Positions 1-10,028 of a DNA stretch of 64,000 nucleotides are shown in pieces. Within the stretch, counting starts at the first letter, position 1. Every line of letters begins with the position of its first letter. Source of the stretch: Planctomycetota bacterium (GTDB lineage Bacteria; Planctomycetota; Planctomycetia; Planctomycetales; Planctomycetaceae); NCBI GenBank assembly GCA_003388505.1, contig QQVO01000076.1, positions 62,001 through 126,000 of the forward strand. Direction: 5' to 3'. Under the pieces are notes generated by a model. It did not search any database, had not been told where the DNA came from, and saw nothing but the letters and a program-made list of their open reading frames with translations. Position numbers and translations under genes: made by a program.

Positions 1-155
1 CCGGAAGCGGCACCGCCTCCAAAGAGCAGGTGCAACGCGCCGTCACACGGGAATTGGCGCTGGACGCCGTCCCGGAACCGAACGACGTGGCCGACGCCTG
101 CGCGGTCGCGCTGTGCCACCTGCACAGCAGTCGGGTAATTACGGCGACGGAATGA
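1..155 (+). CDS. ruvC: Crossover junction endodeoxyribonuclease RuvC, C-terminal fragment
   Basis: Reading from base 3, the window opens inside a gene whose last 51 codons give [13 protein letters not shown], then [18 protein letters not shown]. This is the RuvC C-terminus: the ASKEQVQ helix and the DxADA acidic motif that completes the metal site, followed by the AVALCH helix. RuvC cleaves Holliday junctions during recombinational repair. The 5' part lies outside the window. ruvA follows 143 bases downstream on the same strand, which supports the call. The fragment is short but its motifs are diagnostic. Confidence 0.85.
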   Translation, partial: GSGTASKEQVQRAVTRELALDAVPEPNDVADACAVALCHLHSSRVITATE

Positions 156-298
156 GTCTGTTCGGCGTCCGTCTCTGCATGCCGCTGTTCCGCAGCGGGT
201 CTGTTGCTTAAACTCCAGCAGCAGTTTCAGACGGCTTGCGCATCGTGATCGACCTCGAGCCGTAGCCCCTCCCACCGACTCCATCCGCCGCGCAACCT

Positions 299-931
299 TT
301 GATTACCAAAGTCACCGGGAAACTTGTTTCGCTTCGCGAGAACGACGCCGCCGTTGAGATCGGCGCCTTCGAGTATCAGATATCCGTCCCCGATTTTGTG
401 CGTCGGCAATTGCAGTCGCGGGTCGGGGAGACAGTGAGCCTGCGGACGATCGAGTATCTTGAAGGGAATCCTCAGAAGGGGGGCCGCATGATCCCCCGCA
501 TGGTTGGTTTTCTCCACGATGCCGAGCGGGACTTCTTCGACATGATCTGTCAGGTCGACGGAGTGGGCGTCCGCAAGGCGTTGCAGGCGATGGTGCGGCC
601 GGTCCGCGACGTGGCCGTCGCGATCGAGGAGCAGGATGTCAAACTGCTGGCGACGTTGCCGGGGATCGGACCGGCGGTCGCCGAGCGGATTGTGGCCAAA
701 CTCCGCCGGAAGATGGCAAAGTTCGCACTGATGATCGAAGAGGAGCGACCCGAGGCCGATTCGACACGGCGCGACGTCATCAACGAATCGTATGAGGCGC
801 TGATGGCCCTGGGACATACCGAACGCGACGCGCGGGCGAAGATTGAGCTTGCAGTAGAGTCCAAAGGAAAGTTCAAATCGGTGGAAGATCTGTTGCAGGT
901 GATTTACCGGCAGGACCGCGAGTCCGGTTGA
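299..931 (+). CDS. ruvA: Holliday junction branch migration protein RuvA
   Basis: The 210-residue product has the length and layout of RuvA: an N-terminal OB-fold (about 1-65), a double helix-hairpin-helix DNA-binding region ([19 protein letters not shown] near residues 118-136) and a small C-terminal RuvB-contact domain. It starts at TTG 299, giving MITKVTGKL, which matches the family N-terminus MIxxIxGxL. There is no better ATG upstream. RuvA tetramers bind four-way junctions and position the RuvB motor. The gene follows ruvC, but the next gene is a sulfatase, so ruvB must lie elsewhere. Confidence 0.93.
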   Translation: MITKVTGKLVSLRENDAAVEIGAFEYQISVPDFVRRQLQSRVGETVSLRTIEYLEGNPQKGGRMIPRMVGFLHDAERDFFDMICQVDGVGVRKALQAMVRPVRDVAVAIEEQDVKLLATLPGIGPAVAERIVAKLRRKMAKFALMIEEERPEADSTRRDVINESYEALMALGHTERDARAKIELAVESKGKFKSVEDLLQVIYRQDRESG

Positions 932-1008
932 ACTCCTGCCGGAGCCGGTGGATGATCGACGCAGAGGTCGAATTAAGTTGTCGCCGGCCTGCATGCCCGG
1001 GAGCTTTG

Positions 1009-2370
1009 ATGTCAGTTATCCGCCCCATCGCGTCATTACTGTTTGTTGCCGTTCTCGTGGGGTTGCGCGCCGGGGACGCAGCGGATTCCCGGCCGAACGT
1101 GCTGTTTCTGTTCACCGACGATCAGCGGGCCGACACCATCGCAGCGCTCGGCAACAAACACATCAAGACGCCACATCTGGATCGACTGACAAATGAAGGG
1201 TTCGCCTTCCGAAATGCCTACTGCATGGGCAGCACCCGGGGAGCGGTCTGTCTTCCGAGCCGCACGATGCTGCACAGCGGGCGCTCATTGTTCCGGCTGG
1301 ACGACGTTGAAGAGCGGCCCCATCTGGGGCAAACGATGCGAGCGGCCGGGTATGAAACGTGGCATCTGAGCAAACGCGGCAACACGCCGCACGCCCTGCA
1401 TGCGGCGTTTGAGCATTCCGGCTACCTGAATGATCGGGAGGAGCGGGAGGGAGGCTACGCAGGCCGGACTGGAGCCGGTCAGGCGATTGAGTTCCTGCGG
1501 TCCCGCGATGCATCCCGGCCGTTCTTCATGTTTCTCGGCTTCGCCGGCCCGCATGATCCGCGGGGGACGAATGCGGAGTTCCGCGGCCTGTACGACGTTG
1601 ACAAGATCCCGCTGCCGGTCAACTACCGGCCGTATCACCCGTTCGACAACGGGGAGATGCTCATCCGCGACGAGCAACTCGAAGCGTGGCCTCGCACGGA
1701 AGAGGCGGTTCGGCGTCATCTGTTCGACTATTACGCCATGATCAGCCACATGGACGCACAGATCGGGCGGATCTTCGAGGAACTGGATCGGAGCGGACTG
1801 TGGGACGACACGCTGATCGTGTTTTCTTCCGATCACGGACTGGCGATTGGCAGCCACGGCCTGTTCGGCAAGCAGAACCTCTATGAAGACGGGATGAAAT
1901 CGCCGCTGGTCTTCTTGGGCCCGGGGATTCCTCACGGAAAATCTGAGGCGCTCGCCTATCTGTTCGACATCTATCCCACGATCTGTGATTTGACGGGGAC
2001 CGAGATTCCCGACGGTCTCGACGGCCGCAGTCTCGCGCCCGTAATCCATGGTGAGCGCGAATCGGTGCGGGAGACGGTCTTTCTCGCCTACAAGAACGTG
2101 CAGCGGGCCGTTCGTCGCGGGGACTGGAAGTTGATCCGCTATCCGCTGGTCGACGTCACTCAGTTGTTCGACCTGAGTGCCGATCCTCACGAACTGAACA
2201 ATCTGGCCGACGGCCCAGCGCAAGCCGCGACGGTCAGCGAACTGATGTCACTGCTGGAGCGCGAACAGGACCGCTGGTCCGATCCCGACCCCTTGCATGT
2301 GGACGACCCACTCCCGGCGGAGGTGGACGTCGAGAGTTTTTTTGATGGAGACGACAACTCCAAAAACTGA
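1009..2370 (+). CDS. Secreted sulfatase (alkaline-phosphatase superfamily)
   Basis: Product of 453 residues from ATG 1009; an in-frame TTG at 928 would overlap ruvA and place 27 residues ahead of the signal peptide, so it is not used. Residues 1-25 form a signal peptide. RPNVLFLFTDDQR (28-40) contains the Asp pair that binds calcium, and CLPSR (Cys81) is the C-x-P-S-R site that is converted to formylglycine. SSDHGLAIGSHGLFGKQ is the later metal/substrate segment. The order of motifs resembles iduronate-2-sulfatase and heparan sulfatases. It probably desulfates algal or animal polysaccharides outside the cytoplasm. The substrate cannot be told from sequence alone. Confidence 0.9.
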   Translation: MSVIRPIASLLFVAVLVGLRAGDAADSRPNVLFLFTDDQRADTIAALGNKHIKTPHLDRLTNEGFAFRNAYCMGSTRGAVCLPSRTMLHSGRSLFRLDDVEERPHLGQTMRAAGYETWHLSKRGNTPHALHAAFEHSGYLNDREEREGGYAGRTGAGQAIEFLRSRDASRPFFMFLGFAGPHDPRGTNAEFRGLYDVDKIPLPVNYRPYHPFDNGEMLIRDEQLEAWPRTEEAVRRHLFDYYAMISHMDAQIGRIFEELDRSGLWDDTLIVFSSDHGLAIGSHGLFGKQNLYEDGMKSPLVFLGPGIPHGKSEALAYLFDIYPTICDLTGTEIPDGLDGRSLAPVIHGERESVRETVFLAYKNVQRAVRRGDWKLIRYPLVDVTQLFDLSADPHELNNLADGPAQAATVSELMSLLEREQDRWSDPDPLHVDDPLPAEVDVESFFDGDDNSKN

Positions 2371-2567
2371 CCAATGCTCATCACACCAAGTCGGCAGGGG
2401 CAGTCAACGTCTCGATTTGCGAGTCGAGCCACGTGACCGAGAGAACACGCGATTCAGGTCACTCACGGAGCTTGAAAATGCTTCACATTCCCCGGTTGCT
2501 TTCACTGTAGAGGCCTGTCTCACGACCTGGTACTGCGGCATGAAGCCGTTTTTTGGGAGACCCATTG

Positions 2568-4085
2568 ATGCGAAATCCGGTCCACACTCTCCGCCATTTG
2601 ACGGTTGCTGTCGGCGTTTTCTGCATGCTCGTCTGTACCGGGGCCGGCGAAGATACAGAACCGCTACAGCCGTATCGCGTTATCTTTAACTGCGACGGGC
2701 ACGCGGTGGCGAAAGATGCGGACGGTGACCTTGATCAGTGGATCAAAAACCTGTTCGATCCTCTGGAAGAGAGCCACGTGGATGCACTCTTCTGGTGCGA
2801 CGGTGCGGGCGGCAACACGGCGAATTACGACAGCCAGGTACTTGAACGAACCGGCGCGCGTTCGGGGCAGCCCCGAACCTACATCGACGACTGGATTGCC
2901 GAAGGCAATGATCCTCCGCGGATCGTGGTCCGCGAGGCGCGAAAGAGAAACCTGGACGTTTTCTATTCACTTCGTTTGAACGACATTCACGATTCGTTCA
3001 TCCCGGATGAGATGCCCACCTTCAAGGCTGAGCATCCGGACTGGATGCTGGGCGAGCAACAGTATGGAGAGGTGACGAGTTTCAAAACGGCCCTGAACTT
3101 CGCGGTGCCGGAGGTGCGCGATTTGAAGTTTCGCGTGATCGAAGAGTTGTTTGAGAAGTATGAGTTCGACGGGCTCGAGATCGACTTCCTGCGGAGTTCA
3201 CCCTACTTCCTGCCCGGAACCGAAGCGGAAAACGCCCATTTACTGACGGAACTGTTACAGCGCACCCGGGACTACCTCGATCGGCGCAGTCGAGAACAGG
3301 GTCGGCCGATTTGGCTGGCGGTCCGAGTGAATGAGAGCCGGGAAGCTTGCGCGCTGGACGGATTCGATGTGCAAGCCTGGATTGAAAATGATCTCGTCGA
3401 CATCGTCACGCTGGGCAGTGGTGTGATGGACATCGAAGTCGACGAGTTTCGCGAACTGGCTGAAGGATCCGGCGTGCTCGTTTATCCCTGCCTGTACGGC
3501 TGGCCGAGCGGTTACAACCCGATCCCGGAGGAACTTGCCGCGGGCCTGGCTCTGAACTATCACGCGCAGGGGGCTGACGGAATCTACCTGTTCAACTGGT
3601 TCCCGCACACGACGAACAACAGCGAAAGCACCGGTGCGTGGATGGCGTCGATGTTGAACCAACTCGGCGATCCAGATCGCCTGTTGCATCGCCAGGGGAA
3701 ACTGATGTTCGCCGCTGATCGCGGCAGGCCGCAGCGGTCCTACCAATATAACTGGCTGAACTGTGTGCTTCCGGAGGAATTGCCGACGCGCGATTCGCTG
3801 GCCGTCAGCATGCGAGTCTTCGTCGAACTGCCCCCCGAGATGGAATTGACGCTGAGGCTCGTCGTTGACAATCTGCAGGCGAACGATGAGGTGGCGGTGG
3901 TTCTGAACGGCACGCCGATACAAGGCTGGCGACGCGCGGAGGAGAATGTGCTGGAAGCGGAGGTTACGACTGACGAGTTGCGCGTCGGTGAGAATCGGTT
4001 CGAATTGCGGCTCGCTGATCGAGCGGAAACTTCCAATGAGCCCCGCACAGCGACGGCCCTCGAGCTGCATGCATCGTCGCCATAG
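2568..4085 (+). CDS. Secreted family-10-like glycosyl hydrolase (TIM barrel)
   Basis: Product of 505 residues. ATG 2568 is preferred over TTG 2553 because GGGAGA sits seven bases before it and it begins directly with a signal peptide (RNPVHTLRHLTVAVGVF). The body reads like a TIM-barrel hydrolase of the GHL10 type (inference from pattern): FDGLEIDFLRSSPYF looks like a barrel strand ending in acidic residues, and WIENDLVDIVTLG and GADGIYLFNWF look like later strands. The last 120 residues (ELTLRLVVDNLQANDEV) resemble a beta-sandwich domain. It lies between a sulfatase and a sugar-nucleotide gene, which fits extracellular glycan processing. The exact family is uncertain. Confidence 0.6.
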   Translation: MRNPVHTLRHLTVAVGVFCMLVCTGAGEDTEPLQPYRVIFNCDGHAVAKDADGDLDQWIKNLFDPLEESHVDALFWCDGAGGNTANYDSQVLERTGARSGQPRTYIDDWIAEGNDPPRIVVREARKRNLDVFYSLRLNDIHDSFIPDEMPTFKAEHPDWMLGEQQYGEVTSFKTALNFAVPEVRDLKFRVIEELFEKYEFDGLEIDFLRSSPYFLPGTEAENAHLLTELLQRTRDYLDRRSREQGRPIWLAVRVNESREACALDGFDVQAWIENDLVDIVTLGSGVMDIEVDEFRELAEGSGVLVYPCLYGWPSGYNPIPEELAAGLALNYHAQGADGIYLFNWFPHTTNNSESTGAWMASMLNQLGDPDRLLHRQGKLMFAADRGRPQRSYQYNWLNCVLPEELPTRDSLAVSMRVFVELPPEMELTLRLVVDNLQANDEVAVVLNGTPIQGWRRAEENVLEAEVTTDELRVGENRFELRLADRAETSNEPRTATALELHASSP

Positions 4086-4201
4086 CCATCGCGGCATCAC
4101 CGGGACGCCCGACGACGCTTCTCGTTGCCCGGGTGTGACAACAAGTTTGCGGCGCGCGGCCTCGTGCCAAATCTGTTTACGTCGACAGGCAAGAAACAAA
4201 C

Positions 4202-5227
4202 ATGCAATGCATTCTCGTCACCGGCGGTTGCGGCTTTATCGGGTCGAATTTCGTTCGCCACATGCTGGGGACTGACTCTGGGATCAGCATCGTTAACGTC
4301 GACGCGCTGACCTACGCAGGGAACCCGGAGAACCTGGCCGACGTCGCCGACGATTCGCGGTACCAGTTCCACCGGGGGGACATCATCGATCGGGACTTCA
4401 TCGCGGAAACAATCGGTGCGTGCAAACCTGATGCGGTTGTGAACTTCGCGGCGGAATCTCATGTGGACCGCAGCATCCACGATTCGGGGCCGTTCGTGCA
4501 GACGAACATCGTGGGCACGCAGGTGCTGCTCGATGTCTGTCGCGAACGCGATGTGCCGCGCTATCTGCAAGTCTCGACCGACGAAGTGTACGGGTCGCTG
4601 GGTGAAGACGGGTACTTCACCGAAGAGACTCCGCTGGCGCCCAACAGTCCGTATGCCGCGTCAAAAGCCTCGGCCGATCTGCTGGTGCGGTCCTACTGCG
4701 AGACGCACCGCTTTCCGGCGGTCGTGACGCGTTGTTCGAACAATTACGGGCCGTACCAGTTCCCGGAGAAGCTGATCCCGCTGTTCATTTCAAACGCGCG
4801 GTCCGACAAGCCGCTGCCGGTCTACGGGGACGGAACGAACGTGCGGGACTGGATTCACGTGCTCGACCACTGCCGGGGGATCGAAGCCGCCCTGCGGAAT
4901 GGCCAGGCCGGCGAGGTGTACAACTTCGGCGGTCGGTGTGAGGTGACGAATATCGACCTGACGCGCAAACTGCTCAACCTGCTCGACAAGCCGGAATCAC
5001 TGATCAAGTTCGTCAAAGATCGTCCGGGACACGACTTCCGCTACGCGATCGACTGCAGCAAGGCGGAACGGGAACTGAACTGGACGCCGCAGGTCGACTT
5101 TGAAACCGGCCTGAAAGAGACAATCGACTGGTATCTGTCACACGAGGAGTGGGCGCAGAGGATCCAGTCGGGCGAATACCGCCAATGGTACGAACGCCAG
5201 TACGGCGAGCGGATTGAGACGTCGTGA
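4202..5227 (+). CDS. rfbB: dTDP-glucose 4,6-dehydratase
   Basis: Product of 341 residues, a typical length. TGGCGFIGSNF (7-17) is the NAD-binding glycine motif, STDEVYG (125-131) carries the catalytic Thr-Asp-Glu, and YAASK (151-155) is the YxxxK pair of the SDR extended family. SHVDRSI and RCSNNYGPYQFPEKLIP are typical of RmlB. It converts dTDP-glucose to dTDP-4-keto-6-deoxyglucose, the precursor of rhamnose and other deoxysugars. The usual partners rmlA, rmlC and rmlD are not in the window. The stop lies 5 bases from the convergent nfo stop. Confidence 0.92.
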   Translation: MQCILVTGGCGFIGSNFVRHMLGTDSGISIVNVDALTYAGNPENLADVADDSRYQFHRGDIIDRDFIAETIGACKPDAVVNFAAESHVDRSIHDSGPFVQTNIVGTQVLLDVCRERDVPRYLQVSTDEVYGSLGEDGYFTEETPLAPNSPYAASKASADLLVRSYCETHRFPAVVTRCSNNYGPYQFPEKLIPLFISNARSDKPLPVYGDGTNVRDWIHVLDHCRGIEAALRNGQAGEVYNFGGRCEVTNIDLTRKLLNLLDKPESLIKFVKDRPGHDFRYAIDCSKAERELNWTPQVDFETGLKETIDWYLSHEEWAQRIQSGEYRQWYERQYGERIETS

Positions 5228-5232
5228 CAAGA

Positions 5233-6123
5233 TCACTTACGGCGGGCTTTCTTTCCGCCGGTGTTGCGGGTCTTCATCAGACTGCGCAGTCGGCGGAGGT
5301 TCACAGCGTCCATCTCTTCGCCGTCGCGCTGCTCCTTCTTCGTCTCGAGATACATCGGAAGCGCGGCGAAACGCGCGTCATTGAGCACGTGCCGGAATGG
5401 CTCGGAGCCCAGGAAGCCCTCTCCGATGTGCTCGTGACGGTCAACCCGGCTGCCGAATTCCTTCTTGCTGTCGTTGAGATGAAAGGCCCGCACGCGGTCG
5501 AGACCGACGGTGTCGTCCAATTGCTCGATCGTCGACTCGTATTCAGCTCTTGCCTTGAACGGGTAACCGGCTGCGAAGGCGTGGCAGGTGTCGATGCAGA
5601 CACCGAGCCGGCTGCTGTCGGCGACGTTCTTGATGATTGTTCCGAGGTGTTCGAACCGGTAGCCGAGGTTGCTGCCCTGACCGGCCGTGATTTCCAGCCA
5701 GATTTCGACCTGGAACCCGCTTGTGACGCGGATCGCCTCGTCGAGGGCCGTGACGATCCGCGCGAGTCCCTCCTCTTCGGTGCTCTCCATCCGCGCGCCG
5801 GGATGCATCACGACGCCGACCAGCCCGAGTGCCTCAGCGCGCTGGAGTTCGATGATGAACGCGTCGAGCGATTTCCGCCACAGATCGTCGTTGGGACTGG
5901 CAAGGTTGATCAGATAGCTGTCGTGGGCGCACGGCGAGCGAAGCCCCCCGCGCTCGATGGCGTCCTTGAACAGCCGGACGTCCTCATCAGTGAGCGGCTT
6001 GGCCCGCCACTGGTTGTTGTTTTTCGTGAAGAGCTGGACAGTCTCCATGCCGAATTCAGACGCGGCGTCGGCGGCCTTGTAGTAACCGCCGGCGATCGAC
6101 ATGTGTGCGCCCAACAATGGCAT
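5233..6123 (-). CDS. nfo: Deoxyribonuclease IV (AP endonuclease)
   Basis: Product of 296 residues. The start is ATG 6123 because MPLLGAHMSIAGGYY matches the family N-terminus; the reading frame stays open much further upstream but that part has no family match. Zinc ligands are visible in AHDSYLINL, MHPGA, WLEITAGQG, CIDTCHAFAAGY, FHLNDSK and DRHEHIGEG. It cuts DNA 5' of abasic sites in base-excision repair. The C-terminus ends in a short basic tail (GGKKARRK). It is transcribed toward rfbB and is separated by 282 bases from the divergent small-protein genes. Confidence 0.92.
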   Translation of the reverse strand: MPLLGAHMSIAGGYYKAADAASEFGMETVQLFTKNNNQWRAKPLTDEDVRLFKDAIERGGLRSPCAHDSYLINLASPNDDLWRKSLDAFIIELQRAEALGLVGVVMHPGARMESTEEEGLARIVTALDEAIRVTSGFQVEIWLEITAGQGSNLGYRFEHLGTIIKNVADSSRLGVCIDTCHAFAAGYPFKARAEYESTIEQLDDTVGLDRVRAFHLNDSKKEFGSRVDRHEHIGEGFLGSEPFRHVLNDARFAALPMYLETKKEQRDGEEMDAVNLRRLRSLMKTRNTGGKKARRK

Positions 6124-6405
6124 GAATTCGGCTTCGTTGTCTCGTAACCAGCAGTGAGGCCGCCACGGGAGGCGGAGCGTGGGCGCACGATAGGCGGCCC
6201 TCGATCCGCCGGTCAAGCGGTGCGTCGCATCAACGACCATTCTGCCGTAAGATGAGAGAGTGGGGCGATGAGTCGCATGGCTCGTTGTCGGTCCCTCATC
6301 GTCGGCCGTGAGCCGGTTCGGCGCAGAACGAGGGCGGGCGAATTCGAGGCGGGAACAGCGGTCTCGATGAAGGCGAGTGCCTGGGCAAATTGACGAGAAA
6401 GGACC

Positions 6406-6648
6406 ATGACATACGAAGAGATTTTCGAGTATGTGGATGCCGAACCGTTTCGACCGTTTCGCATCCAGATGGTGAGCGGGCGGACCTTTGACATTCGCCA
6501 TCCCGAGAACATCCGCGTCGGCGAGCACGCCGTCGTTGTTTTCGAATACCAATCGGACAACGATCGCGTCTTTGAGAGATTCAAGATGCTCGGCCTCTCC
6601 TTGATCGAGACCATTGAACACATCGACAGCCCGATGGCACAGAATTGA
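6406..6648 (+). CDS. Conserved 80-residue hypothetical protein, copy 1
   Basis: Starts at ATG 6406 with MTYEEIFEYVDAEPFRPFRI, then SGRTFDIRHPENIRVG. I recognise this as a small family seen repeatedly in planctomycetes and related bacteria, with no established function. The pattern of short beta strands (FRIQMVSGRTFDI, HAVVVFEY) suggests a compact SH3-like or barrel fold, which is inference. About 55 of 80 residues match the next gene, so the two arose by tandem duplication. There are no membrane segments and no catalytic motif. Confidence 0.75.
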   Translation: MTYEEIFEYVDAEPFRPFRIQMVSGRTFDIRHPENIRVGEHAVVVFEYQSDNDRVFERFKMLGLSLIETIEHIDSPMAQN

Positions 6649-6698
6649 ACCTCCCGGGCGGCTCGCTTGCTGCGACCCGACAAGGTCAGAGACCATCA

Positions 6699-6941
6699 AT
6701 GAGCTACGAAGAGATCTTCGAGTACGTCGACGCCGAACCGTTTCGCCCCTTCCAGATTCGAATGGCGAGCGGCCGGACGTTTGACGTCCGCCATCCGGAG
6801 AACATCCGGGTGGGTCCGAATGCCGTTTACGTCTTTCTGCATTCGCAACAGGATGAACGACTCGTTGAGAAGGTCGTGATGCTTGGGCTTTCTCTCCTGG
6901 AATCCATTGAACATCTCGACAAGCCGATCGCGCAGAATTGA
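6699..6941 (+). CDS. Conserved 80-residue hypothetical protein, copy 2
   Basis: Paralogue of the preceding gene. ATG 6699 is chosen over TTG 6645 because the protein then aligns end to end with copy 1 (MSYEEIFEYVDAEPFRPF at the start, KPIAQN at the end). The most divergent stretch is the middle (residues 40-62), while the N-terminal YVDAEPFRPF and the MLGLSL segment are unchanged. Spacing of 50 bases from copy 1 and 12 bases to the next gene suggests one transcript. Function unknown. Confidence 0.72.
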   Translation: MSYEEIFEYVDAEPFRPFQIRMASGRTFDVRHPENIRVGPNAVYVFLHSQQDERLVEKVVMLGLSLLESIEHLDKPIAQN

Positions 6942-6953
6942 GCGCAGCCAGGA

Positions 6954-7175
6954 ATGAACAAGCGAATCTTGAACCAGCGCTGGGAATCGGTGACGGACGA
7001 GATGGCCGAGGTCCTGCGGAACAAGACAGGGGTCGAACGACTCGCCATCGCCGATAGTATGTGGCGTTCGGTTCGCAGAATGCTCCTCCGGAGATTGAGG
7101 CGGGAATATCCTGCCTGGTCTGAAGAGCAGTGTTCTCGCGAGACAGCCCGGCGGATGTCTCATGGGGCCGTCTGA
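6954..7175 (+). CDS. Small helical protein paired with nucleotidyltransferase
   Basis: Product of 73 residues from ATG 6954, preceded by CCAGGA. It is predicted all-helical and ends SEEQCSRETARRMSHGAV, a tail that I recall from small proteins encoded immediately before nucleotidyltransferases in many bacteria. Its stop overlaps the next start by 14 bases, which indicates translational coupling. By analogy with minimal-nucleotidyltransferase pairs it could be the partner or antidote of the downstream protein, but this is inference from context. Confidence 0.7.
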   Translation: MNKRILNQRWESVTDEMAEVLRNKTGVERLAIADSMWRSVRRMLLRRLRREYPAWSEEQCSRETARRMSHGAV

Positions 7176-7752
7176 ACTACTTGCTCGACTCGCGCTCGAA
7201 TTCGATCGAATGGGGATCGACTATTTTGTGACCGGTTCGATGGCGACGACTGTATTCGGAGAACCGCGTTTGACGAATGGCGTCGACGTCGTTGTCAGAC
7301 TCACATTGGACGATGTTGAGGGATTCTCGCGCTCATTTCCGGACGATGAGTACTTCTGTCCCCCACAGATGATCGAATCCGCAATTCGCTCCCGCAAGCA
7401 ATTCGACATCATTCATCCTGCTTCCGGCCTGAAGGCGGATGTGATCGTTTCCGACGGATCAGAGTTCGATCGATCGCGGTTCTTGCGAAGGACGTCATTC
7501 GAGATCGAAGATGGAAGGCCGGTGTGGCTCGCAACACCGGAGGACGTCATCCTCAAGAAACTGGTCTACTACCGGGAAGGAGGGTCCGAGAAACACATCC
7601 GCGACATACTGGGCGTTCTGAAGATTCAGGGAAACTCGATCGACTTCAACTACTTGTCTGACTGGGCTGCTCAACTCGGTTTGCTCGACCTGTGGCAGGA
7701 TGTGCTTGCTCAAGCAATGCCCGAGAACACTGACAATGAACACGTGAGTTAA
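7162..7752 (+). CDS. Nucleotidyltransferase-fold protein with altered DxD motif
   Basis: Product of 196 residues. GSMATTVFGEPRLTNGVDVVV (near residues 22-42) corresponds to the GG/GS-x13-D-x-D motif of the Pol-beta-type nucleotidyltransferases usually annotated AbiEii or DUF6036-like. The first Asp of D-x-D is Gly here (GGC codon where GAC is expected) and the second Asp remains. The rest, including DVIVSDGSEFDRSRF and ATPEDVILKKLVYYREGGSEKHIRDI, fits the family. It overlaps the preceding small gene, so the two form an operon that looks like a toxin-antitoxin pair. Loss of the Asp may make it weak or inactive. Confidence 0.78.
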   Translation: MGPSELLARLALEFDRMGIDYFVTGSMATTVFGEPRLTNGVDVVVRLTLDDVEGFSRSFPDDEYFCPPQMIESAIRSRKQFDIIHPASGLKADVIVSDGSEFDRSRFLRRTSFEIEDGRPVWLATPEDVILKKLVYYREGGSEKHIRDILGVLKIQGNSIDFNYLSDWAAQLGLLDLWQDVLAQAMPENTDNEHVS

Positions 7753-7756
7753 GAAC

Positions 7757-9157
<1,401 letters not shown>

Positions 9158-9221
9158 TGATGCGACCGGAGTCGCCGACTTCGTGGCGTTTGCGGCGGTC
9201 CGATCTGATTGCGTTTCTGTT

Positions 9222-9896
9222 ATGACTGGTTCGTCAACATCACAAAAAGGCGCTCTTGAAGCGGGCACGGTTGCGAATCCGCTCGACCGCCGGTCGCTCA
9301 ACGCTCCGAACCTGATTACGCTCAGCCGGCTGCTGCTGGCGATCGTGCTGTTCGTGATGATCGACGTCAACGGCTGGTGGAGAGCGGCGACCGTGTTGTT
9401 CCTGGTTGCCGCGTCGACCGACTTTCTCGACGGTTATCTGGCGCGGAAGTACGGCCAGGTGACCGTGCTCGGTCGGATCCTCGATCCCTTTGTGGACAAA
9501 ATCATCATTTGCGGCTCCTTCATCTTCTTGCAGAAGTGGCCGGACAGCGGAGTCACGGCGTGGATGACGTTCGTCATCATCGGCCGGGAGATGTTCATCA
9601 CGAGTCTCCGCGGATTCCTCGAACAGCAGGGAAAAGACTTCTCCGCCAAATGGAGCGGCAAGATCAAGATGGTCGTGCAGTGCACGGCCGTGCCCTGCTG
9701 TTTGCTCTCGATGAGTCCGGCGTTCTCCGCCTGGCTTGACGGCTGGTGGGATGCGGGCGTTTTCCTGTCGCTCCGTGACTGTGTGCTGTGGCTCACCGTC
9801 GCCATCACGGTGTACAGCGGAATCGAATACGTCTGGAGGGCGGTCCGAATGTTGGGCGGCGATGAAGCTTCCGGGCCGGCCGTCGGCGACGAATAA
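9222..9896 (+). CDS. pgsA: CDP-diacylglycerol-glycerol-3-phosphate 3-phosphatidyltransferase
   Basis: Product of 224 residues from ATG 9222; an ATG at 9129 lies inside rimO and adds no family match. The CDP-alcohol phosphotransferase signature D-G-x2-A-R-x8-G-x3-D-x3-D is complete, from DGYLARKYG to LDPFVDK. At least four hydrophobic segments place it in the inner membrane. NAPNLITLSRLLLA is the usual PgsA N-terminus. It makes phosphatidylglycerophosphate, the first committed step to phosphatidylglycerol. plsC (25810) and a phosphatidylserine decarboxylase (62708) elsewhere in the window belong to the same phospholipid pathway. Confidence 0.9.
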   Translation: MTGSSTSQKGALEAGTVANPLDRRSLNAPNLITLSRLLLAIVLFVMIDVNGWWRAATVLFLVAASTDFLDGYLARKYGQVTVLGRILDPFVDKIIICGSFIFLQKWPDSGVTAWMTFVIIGREMFITSLRGFLEQQGKDFSAKWSGKIKMVVQCTAVPCCLLSMSPAFSAWLDGWWDAGVFLSLRDCVLWLTVAITVYSGIEYVWRAVRMLGGDEASGPAVGDE

Positions 9897-10028
9897 CCGG
9901 AAAATCCGGTGGGAAGCACTGCGAATCTTCCTGATCCTGCAAGGAAATCCGCGCCGCATTGGCCCGCAGCGACGCACGGGATAGAGATGAGGGCCCCAAT
10001 TTCTCGCTGACGTGCCGGAGCGCCTGAC

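Noticed and set aside
6124-6699. N-terminal extension of nfo to 6699
   Set aside because: The extension is opposite the small conserved gene at 6406 and lies upstream of the proper Nfo N-terminus.
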